A stretch of DNA of 64,000 bases from Hermatobates lingyangjiaoensis. Taxonomy: Eukaryota; Arthropoda; Insecta; Hemiptera; Hermatobatidae. The position numbers and the translations under genes were made by a program. Under the pieces are notes generated by a model, which was not told the origin of the DNA, made no database searches, and was given only the letters and a program-made list of their open reading frames with translations. Location of the stretch: positions 4,623,001 to 4,687,000 of the forward strand of contig JAPFBL010001617.1 of the NCBI GenBank assembly GCA_026182355.1. The letters are read 5' to 3'. How positions within the stretch are numbered: the first letter of the stretch is position 1; each line of letters begins with the position of its first letter. Shown in pieces: positions 56,098 through 64,000 of this stretch.

Positions 56098-57399
56098 CGA
56101 GGGCGGTTTGATCAGTCCGTGACTTTTAGAATAAAACGAAATATTTTCGGCAAAGGAACATTTTATTTTTCTACATAGTCACCTTGTAGCTCGATACATT
56201 TAGTCCAGCGTTTTTCTAATTTTTTTATTCCCTCTAAATAATACGTTTTCTCAAAGCTCTCAAAATACGCGTTTGTTTCGGTAATGACTTGTTCAATCGA
56301 CTCAAATCTCTTACCGCCCAGCCATTTCTTTAGGTTTGGAAACAGACAATAGTCGCAGGGGGCTAAATCAGGAGAATATGCTCGATGGGGTAGCAGTTCG
56401 TATCCCAATTCATGGATTTTGGCCATCGTGACTAGACAAGTGTGCACACGTGCATTGTCTTGATGGAACAGCACTTTCTTCTTTGCCAAATGCGGCCGTT
56501 TTTGCTTCAAATCAACGTCGAATCTGTTCAAAAGCTTTGAATAATATTCGCCGGTGATCGTTTTACCTTTCTCGAGGTAATTGACACCACGTGCATCCCA
56601 AAAAACGGTGGTCATGACCTTGTTGGCTGACAGACTCTGTTTGGCTTCCTTTGGTCCACGTTCGCCCACAGCAACCCACTGTTTCGATTGTTCCTAGGTC
56701 TCTGGCGTGCTGTGATGGATCCATGTTTCGTCCACAGTAACAAAACGGCGCAAAAATTCGTCCGGATTACGGCTGGACATCGCTAAACACTCTTTTGAAG
56801 TGGTCACACGATTTCACTTATGGTAAAGTGTGAGCAATCGCAGCACTCATATCGCGGACAGTTTTTTCATGTCCAAATATTCGTGTAAAATATGGTGTAC
56901 CCTTTCAGTTGAGATGCCTACAGCATGAGCCAACTCTCGCACTTCCATTCTCCGATCATCCAGTATTATTTCATGGATTCTATCGACGATTTCCGGCGTG
57001 ATCACTTCTTTTGGTAGACCTGAACTGGACTTTTGGTCGTCACTAGTGCTGGTACGACCACAACTTAAGTGCTGTAAACTTCTTAACTTCTTAACCATTG
57101 AAATCGATGGTTCCGAGTCCAGTCCCCGTAGTATTTATCAAGTCTTTCCTTAGTTTCAGTGATGGATTTATTACGTAAAAAGTAATGCTTAATCAGCACA
57201 CGAAATTCACTTTTTTCCATTTTCGTAAAAATACACGAGGTTGTCTGCTTTGAATGACTATCAAACACCGACTGCACGTGGTAGTTAGTTCATAATTAGA
57301 TAGTTGTCCACTAATAGATTACAGATGACGGCACACTGTTGCATTTGGAGTAACTGCGCGGGAAATTCAAAAAGTCACTGACTTATTAATCCACCCTCG
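56098..57399 (-). mobile_element. Full-length mariner element (1.30 kb)
   Basis: 26-bp terminal inverted repeats at 56098-56123 (CGAGGGCGGTTTGATCAGTC...) and 57374-57399, matching at 21 of 26 positions, are flanked by TA on both sides (56096-56097, 57400-57401), the mariner target duplication. The length of 1,302 bp is canonical. The transposase lies inside on the minus strand. Confidence 0.95.
56163..57220 (-). pseudogene. mariner transposase, full length but inactivated
   Basis: ATG at 57220 (MEKSEFRVLIKHYFLRNKSI), stop TAA at 56163. The N-terminal HTH region is present (KERLDKYYGD; GRTSTSDDQKSSSGLPKEVI; MEVRELAHAVGISTERVHHI). The catalytic triad residues are kept: VDETW, HQDNARVHT and YSPDLAPCDYCLF, with 34 residues between the second and third Asp (D34D). 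Lesions: a frameshift near 57100 after YYGD, a stop after KKLSAI (near 56847), a stop in the LYHK-NR segment, and a TAG replacing Lys in the PET-EQSKQW segment (about 56695). The tail ends GDYVEK. The number of lesions suggests moderate age. Confidence 0.93.
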
Positions 57400-57404
57400 T
57401 ACAT

Positions 57405-57835
57405 GAAGTACCCTCTTCTACAAACTCCTACTTTAGGGTTCATCATTGAAAACACCACCAAAATAATTATCACTTTGACGGAAGAATATATTCTCTATAT
57501 CTAATCGAACAATTTAAAATCGGTTCAGAAACTGAACAAGTAAAGATAAATTAAAATAAGTTTTGTAAAAATGTATAAAATAAACTTTAATAACTAAGCG
57601 TGATGAATATGAAATGAAATATTAAGTTATCAGACATGTAATTTGAAAATCTTTAACCTCAATTTATTACATACAGATTTCTCAAAACTGCCATCTTCCT
57701 AATATACACAGAGTGACCGGCAAGACAATAAAACATTTGTACTAATTATTTCAGCCGGTAAAGACATCTGAGGCTTACTGAGAGAAACTCCATATAAATC
57801 TATTACTCAGATCCCAGCAATGCCTACATTTAATC
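57405..57835. other. A+T-rich intergenic DNA
   Basis: Nothing recognised. Confidence 0.5.
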
Positions 57836-57839
57836 AAGA

Positions 57840-58040
57840 ATCACACGTCTTGGCTCGGAATCAACAAACTTCTCCAGATAAAAATAAATACAAAAGGGAA
57901 ATGAAGCGCACGCACCGGAAACCTGACACAACAAGTTTGTGGGAACGCTTCTCACTGATGGAATGCCACCACAATGGCTGGCTGTAAGCAGACATCTTCC
58001 AAAAATAACACACTTGGCCGAGCCCACCCCTGCGAGCAGG
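57840..58040. other. G+C-raised islet
   Basis: A 65-codon minus frame (57830-58027) crosses it. Not recognised. Includes GCCCACCCCTGCGAGCAGGCC, with a short hairpin (CCTGC/GCAGG). Confidence 0.4.
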
Positions 58041-58044
58041 CCTT

Positions 58045-59105
58045 ATTCTTCACTTGAGTTCTTTTAGTGATCCATACTTAGGCAAAGAATCAATTCGCCT
58101 TCATCGAAATAAAGGAAATATTAAAAAAAAAACAAGGAAACGATTTTAAAGAAAAGTCCAAGAAAACATTTACGAAACAACCGAATGCATTAAATATTAA
58201 TCGAGATTGTATTTCAAAAAATCCTGTAAAAATAACGCCCAACCAAGTTAATTTGATAAATAGAATTTAAGGAATGGCATGAATTTTGAGAAAACAAATA
58301 CAATAACGCATACGTATATTATGCCGGTAATATGGCATATGAAACATCTCATGAACCAAACACCAATTATTCACAAAAACGTATTTTATTCTATAACTAT
58401 GTGAAAACCACCTGAGATATTCCTAGATTTGGTCATGAGTGTTAATATTTGAGAGGTAGACATCCGTCTTAAAGGAGGATGCCATCCTCACTGTGAGTGC
58501 GTACAGTAATACACCCACCACTTAGAATGGTCTGTAGTTTGCGAAGCTGGACTGCATGATATTTACTGGGCAGTCAACTTATTAATGTATTGTAGAAAGT
58601 GGGCGCATAGCTTTAACAAATAAAAGACCCGCTAATGTAATGCAGTTAGTATTTATCCCAACTGAACACAAAATCATGAGCGCGCTTCAAGAGATTCCTT
58701 GAATTGATTCAAGGAATAAAAAAATTATGAACTAATATATTAGTTCTTTCAACCTATACAAAGAAAATATAATACTCTAGAGTAATCACATGGTTATGGA
58801 TATTAGAAGCACCGTGTATAATCCTGTACTATTCTATACTGTCGAAAGAAAAAGCACTGTACTATACTGAAGATAACTTGGACATTAGCAGTTCACATTT
58901 ATAATAAAAGGTGTTAATTTATAGAAAACAAGAATAAAATAAAGAGTCATATTTTTCTCTACAGTATCCATACATAAGAATTTTTATTTTGAACATTCAA
59001 ATAATTACCAATAACCGTATCCTACTTGAATACAGTATTAGATAAGACAAACTTATCGTCAGATTAATGGGCTTTGAGATGAAGGTGATTCATTAGTTAC
59101 CACTA
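58045..59105. other. A+T-rich intergenic DNA
   Basis: Nothing recognised. Confidence 0.5.
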
Positions 59106-59159
59106 GGTCTACTTAATGAGATTCTCAAGATCCGGAGGTTCATGGAAAGTAATGATGAC

Positions 59160-59350
59160 TCCGTCATCCACTTGATTATACAGAAAGAGGATGGCACGGA
59201 GGTAAGAAGGGAGAGTGTGTGGTGAATATAGGCAGGCAAGACTTGACGTGAACCTACTCAGAGCAGAGCGGCGGGCATGCCAGGTCTTGGCTGTAACAGG
59301 GAACGCGCTGTTGCCAGACCTATGCACCCCCTCCCGGGCCAATACTACCA
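59160..59350. other. G+C-rich islet with open frames on both strands
   Basis: G-rich (59180-59290) then C-rich (59310-59385), with CpG at CGGCGGGC and AACGCGCTG. Open frames: + 59215-59544 (109 codons, starting MCGEYRQARLDVNLLRAERR, with a Lys-rich low-complexity second half) and - 59109-59369 (86 codons). Neither is recognised. A host exon cannot be excluded. Confidence 0.4.
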
Positions 59351-59559
59351 TTCCTACTCTCACAAACACCCTCCGAAACCACCATCACAAAAAAAGTCAC
59401 CAAATATACAAAAAAAAATTATTGAAGAAACCTACAACCAAAAGCTTAATATCATACTTTAGAAAATTAACTGAATTTGTATTTCTAAAAAAAATTATTA
59501 CAATACCCAACCCCAGCAAGAGAATTTCGAAGCGAGCCTTCTAAAGAGATTTCAGAACC

Positions 59560-62335
59560 ACAGGGTCTGTCGAGACGGCCAATACTGTATGTCGTTCTGG
59601 ACATTTGAACATTTATCAATTTTGTACTAATATTTTCAAATTGTAATTCCCACTAAGGTTAATTACTCAGTGGGAAGTGAGATCGTGGTTCCCCAATTGT
59701 TTTATACCACGAATTGTAATTATCAATTAAAATAAATAAAAAATATAGTGGATTGAAATAGATGAATTCATGGGTTCTCTGGCTGTCAGAGAATGATCTC
59801 AAGTCTATTCAAAAGTCCCACTAACATTTTATAAATGAAATGACTAAGCAATTTATTGTATCTCCAATCAAAATGTCAGTAATAATGCTATATGTCTAAT
59901 CAAATTCATCAAATTTGATTAATCTATAATCAAATCTAGATATACTATGAATCATATTAAACACACAAGATTGATTTACATTAGCAATGTATACACAAGC
60001 GAAAAAAAATATGAAGAAACAAAATTTTGTTTAAGTCAGGAAAGATTTATTCAGTGCATAGTAAAGAACAAAAGGAAGCGTCATAAATGAAGACAGGCTT
60101 GTGAGACGTGAATAATCACTATAGTACTGTCAGTGATCAACTTTGTCACTATTTTCTTTCAACGAAAAAGTGCACACAAACTTACTGATGCTTCAATTTA
60201 TTTTAAAAAAAAATTATACATAAGTACAGACAGCTTCATATGCAACTAAAGAAGCATTATGTGCAATTTATCTTTGATAACAAGAAATAACAAACTAGTA
60301 AAGGGACGAATTATTGCAGCGACCATCAGAAGCGATCCCTGGAATCTGCGAAGAGCACAACCTTACGAGATCTATAGACATTAATGGGGGAGATATCAAC
60401 TGCATATCAGCCAAGCATATGGTTTGTTAGGAACTTTTACATCTCCAAATCAGTTCATAATGGCAGTAACAATTTGTTTATATTTATACTTTAAGAAGCT
60501 AATTTGAAAAGGAAAGAAATGATAAACAAACCACTAAAGAAGCAAACATTTTAAAAGTTATTGTAAGCATTATGTAAGAAATCTAAATATAGCTGAAAAC
60601 CTTAAACTTTCTTAAAAGGGAAGCAGAAGCTTAATACTAACACACTCTCAAGATAGGAATCTCATTTTCCAGAGAGATATCAATTTGCACTCCTATCAAA
60701 GTCCAGTTTCGGTTTCTTTTGAAGTCATAATGTTATGGAATATATATGTCGTCAAATGCAGCAAACGAAAAGGTTTTTAATATGAGAAGTTATTACATAA
60801 TGATTAAACAGCTTCTTAAAAACAGGTAGTCTACATAAGCAGGAACGTTTACGTGTTAAAATGCATTAAACAAATACAACCCTCAGTTTATCTAATCCTC
60901 TTGTTTTCATTGATCACCTAGTTATATTTTACAACGAACCAGTTAAATATATTAATTAAAATGAATCTTGATTTCTAATGACATCGTGAATAACTTTGAA
61001 AATTCTACATTACAAACATTGTTTCAAAAAGAACTTTTCCAAAATAAATTATAGCAGATGTGAGAATAGTATTTGGAACTTAAGGTAAAATTTAAAAAGA
61101 ATCTAAAAGAACACAGAAAAAGGAAGTCGCTATAAAGGAGTCATCAGACTGAAACTGCTGGGTCAGGCCACTGCGACCTTTATCATATTAACAATGAAAT
61201 TACCACAAATTAATTATAACAATCATACGATTCCTGTCATGATTATTAATTAACCATTTAAAACAGAACTCTACTAAAAGTTCATTAAATATCTTATATC
61301 AGATTAAATAGAAACAATAAAAAAATTTTAAAACTAACAACAGGTACAAAATGAAAAGTATATTTCGTAATTGTAATAACAAAATTAAATGAATTCGTAA
61401 ATTCCCACTGATGCTTCAATTGTGGGAATAACAAAAACAAAAAGGAATTTAACTTCGAACAAAAAGGAAGGAAAGAAAACTGAATGAAAAGGGGGGAGAA
61501 ACAGAATGTCCAGAGCATTGAATGACCAGGCATTCAGAAAAGAAAATTAATATGACAATTAAAATTAGTTGTAATAAGCAATTGAATATTAACATTAATT
61601 TGGTTAAAACGATTCGGAAAGGCATAAGACGGAATTCAATTCCCTATAAACTGGAAAGAGTTCTCTGAATTGAACAGCAAAGAATACATTGAACTGGGGA
61701 ATACCGCTTAAACCAAACACGAAGTAAAGTAAGGCATACACCTAGTAACGTAAAATTTTACCAATGTTAATGGTAAATTAAGTTACAAAAAAAAAACAAA
61801 AACGCAGGAGTGATATTAAATTATATAATAACCAAATAAATGTGGTTGCCGACTTTAAATATAATTATGTAAACCAATAAATACTATAAACTGTTACAAT
61901 AATTAAAACAAGTGGGATCAGGCCACGTAAATATAAATTCATCAAAAAAGTAAAGTCAAACAGACAAGACATTTTCTTACCATGTCTGGTCCAAGATCTT
62001 TCATTTCCTGGTAAGAGGGAGTCAAGATCATGCAGGGCTAGGACTATATATGCAGATTTATATAGCCCTCGAAGAAATTCACTCACAAGGCAAGACACTG
62101 AACACACACTGGACGTGCCACACCAATAGAAGAACTAACTATATACACGCACACTTCGGGGTTTCACTATACACTGAACTATTTACAGGTCGCGGACAGA
62201 GGCGGGATTGGGTTCACATCGCTGGCACCAATAAACAGGGAAAAATCAACGTGAATAAGGGGTAACACACAAAACCTAAAGTAGAAAAAACTGAATTAAA
62301 AAAATTTTGCAGGGACTGAGAATGGTACAACTTCT
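59560..62335. other. A+T-rich intergenic DNA
   Basis: No gene or element recognised in 2.8 kb. Frames at 61294-61533, 61865-62107 and 62050-62265 have no identifiable domain. Confidence 0.45.
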
Positions 62336-62344
62336 TTATAAGCA

Positions 62345-62530
62345 AACTACCAGAGGACTAGGGGCGTACTGACCGGAGACGCCAGACGCAACGCATGCGC
62401 GACAGGCAGAGCTACAAGCGGCCCCCTCAGAAAACTATTGCAACCCCCCACCAACAGACCCCCACCAACAGGCCCCCTCCCCCCTATTGATTTTCAGCGG
62501 GGGGTCGGTAAACTGAAGGGTGGTCACAAA
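62345..62530. other. CpG- and C-run-rich islet with potential G-quadruplex on the minus strand
   Basis: CpG-dense left part (62365-62425), then C6 (62443-62448), C5 (62459-62463), C5 (62473-62477) and C6 (62479-62484). The right edge has a G6 run (GCGGGGGGTCGG, 62497-62507). Confidence 0.6.
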
Positions 62531-62534
62531 CCAC

Positions 62535-63225
62535 CCCACAGAGATGTGCTTAAGTACTGTTGTCCACTGTTTTATATACCATCACATAATCTAATCCAAC
62601 AGCAACCATAATAAATACTTAATATTATAAACTAAACACAATTTAATATCTTTAGATATAAAAAACACTTTAGGTAAGTTAATACAAAACAAGGAGATCT
62701 AAATTAACATCAGATAACAAAACTCACTGCATATGGACTAAAATATTACTGATAAATGAACTGCATATAGAATTTAAAGGACGTTCTGAATGTGGGGTGT
62801 ACGCCTTGATGAAAGCCTAGGGTATATTCTCCATGAGAGTATCTGACCAACATACCATACTACTGGAAAAGTTAACCTCAAGAGGGTCGTTAAGGGAACT
62901 CATCATCTGGACGGATAGCTTTGTAAAGTCGTAATAAGCAAACCTGCATACACACTTATCCAAAGTGGACTTTTTTCAAACTCTGCGACCAACATAAAAG
63001 TCCCACAGTGAAAGATGGAAGAAGGGGGTAATTTATAAAATAGTTACAACAAATAGTTCAGACCAAATATACCTGTAATTTATCTCATTTTAAAATCAAG
63101 TCTTCAATACTTGTGAGCAAACTGCTCTTAAATCTTAATTAAACAAAGTTTGAGATAATCACAAGTAATTGTACTAACTTCTTCCAAATATAATTAAACC
63201 ACTGTAACTGTCAGCAACAAATGAT
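62535..63225. other. A+T-rich intergenic DNA
   Basis: Nothing recognised. A solitary R1 start motif (TCTGGAGTGGCCTACACT) follows at 63229-63246. Confidence 0.5.
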
Positions 63226-63226
63226 A

Positions 63227-63252
63227 ATCTGGAGTGGCCTACACTACACTTT
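63227..63252 (+). repeat. R1 start-motif fragment
   Basis: ATAATCTGGAGTGGCCTACA matches the first bases of R1 copies A, B and D. The R1 body does not follow. Confidence 0.6.
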
Positions 63253-63296
63253 GGATCCAATCTATCAAATACCACATATTGTTTGGCTTCTAATAA

Positions 63297-63309
63297 GCAC
63301 ACACATACA

Positions 63310-63395
<86 letters not shown>

Positions 63396-64000
63396 CAGAC
63401 ACAGACACAGAGACACAGACACAGAGACACAGACACAGAGACACAGACACAGAGACACAGACACAGAGACACAGACACAGAGACACAGACACAGAGACAC
63501 AGACACAGAGACACAGACACAGAGACACAGACACAGAGACACAGACACAGAGACACAGACACAGAGACACAGACACAGAGACACAGACACAGAGACACAG
63601 ACACAGAGACACAGACACAGAGACACAGACACAGACACAGAGACACAGACACAGACACACAGACACACAGACACACAGACACAGACACAGACACAGACAC
63701 AGAGACACAGACACAGAGACACAGACACAGAGACACAGACACAGAGACACAGACACAGAGACACAGACACAGAGACACAGACACAGAGACACAGACACAG
63801 AGACACAGACACAGAGACACAGACACAGAGACACAGACACAGAGACACAGACACAGAGACACAGACACAGAGACACAGACACAGAGACACAGACACAGAG
63901 ACACAGACACAGAGACACAGACACAGAGACACAGACACAGAGACACAGACACAGAGACACAGACACAGAGACACAGACACAGAGACACAGACACAGAGAC
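63297..64000. repeat. Compound microsatellite: (AC)n, (AG)n, 14-bp array (continues off the window)
   Basis: (AC)n at about 63297-63327, (AG)n to about 63389, then a 14-bp unit CAGAGACACAGACA repeated about 40 times. It is interrupted by shorter CAGACA/CACAGA variants around 63625-63700. The array is still running at the window edge. Minus-strand frames of 233-268 codons across it are periodic [12 protein letters not shown] strings and are not genes. Confidence 0.98.

Noticed and set aside
63174..63994. Three long minus-strand frames (233-268 codons) rich in Ser, Cys, Leu and Val
   Set aside because: They are all read-through of the 14-bp microsatellite; perfectly periodic peptides in every frame, no conserved domain.

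Overview
The window reads as repeat-rich intergenic DNA from an animal nuclear genome, very A+T-rich by eye (roughly 70%). Nothing in it looks prokaryotic: there are no operons, and open frames are short and scattered. An arthropod, perhaps a chelicerate, is my best guess. It rests on canonical D34D mariners, hAT and Helitron remnants, several lineages of Penelope-like retroelements (PLEs), a tRNA-derived SINE, and a (TTAGG)-like run at one SINE tail. This is inference; a mollusc or another invertebrate is not excluded. I found no host gene I can defend. Every recognisable protein domain belongs to a transposable element, and every one is broken.

Layout. 1-2.3 kb: microsatellite, a SINE, and the 3' end of a Helitron with its terminal hairpin and CTAG end. 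3.7-11.7 kb: a PLE cluster with two head-to-head RT plus GIY-YIG copies (5.2-8.9 kb), a second 3' end type (9.0-9.45 kb), three 5' fragments, endonuclease scraps and many (TA)n tracts. 13.5-20 kb: a second, decayed Helitron helicase, a tRNA-like SINE head, a 133-bp satellite, a near-identical pair of 120-bp direct repeats, and a clean hAT MITE with an 8-bp target duplication. 20.4-25 kb: two copies of an unclassified repeat (R1) in inverted orientation. 27.5-36.3 kb: PLE-C remnants, a 130-bp near-perfect palindrome, a SINE and a BED-finger hAT transposase pseudogene. 37-48.5 kb: more R1 copies, one split by a SINE and one split by about 2.2 kb of PLE material at a TA tract; a 32-bp minisatellite; PLE-D. 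49-57.4 kb: SINE, PLE-C with a YVDD reverse transcriptase, a decayed mariner, a hAT-like scrap, and a 1.3-kb mariner with both inverted repeats. 57.4-64 kb: A+T-rich DNA with three G+C-rich islets, ending in a long (AC)/(AG)/14-bp repeat that runs off the window.

The connecting theme is the PLEs. At least four types occur (A and B related, with a Cys-rich motif before GIY-YIG; C and D with a Penelope-style IYK/VYK endonuclease). Most PLE ends, plus some isolated sites, carry a short core of the form CTGANGA-hairpin-GAAA, the layout of the hammerhead ribozymes known from PLEs. The hairpin sequence differs between sites while pairing is often kept. PLE ends also repeatedly abut (TA)n tracts. 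About twelve islets of 120-200 bp with higher G+C, many switching from G-rich to C-rich on the + strand, stand out and are unexplained. I did not find a clear undescribed cellular system. The most unusual objects are the palindromic ribozyme-like modules and a chimeric reading frame joining PLE N- and C-terminal pieces through a microsatellite.
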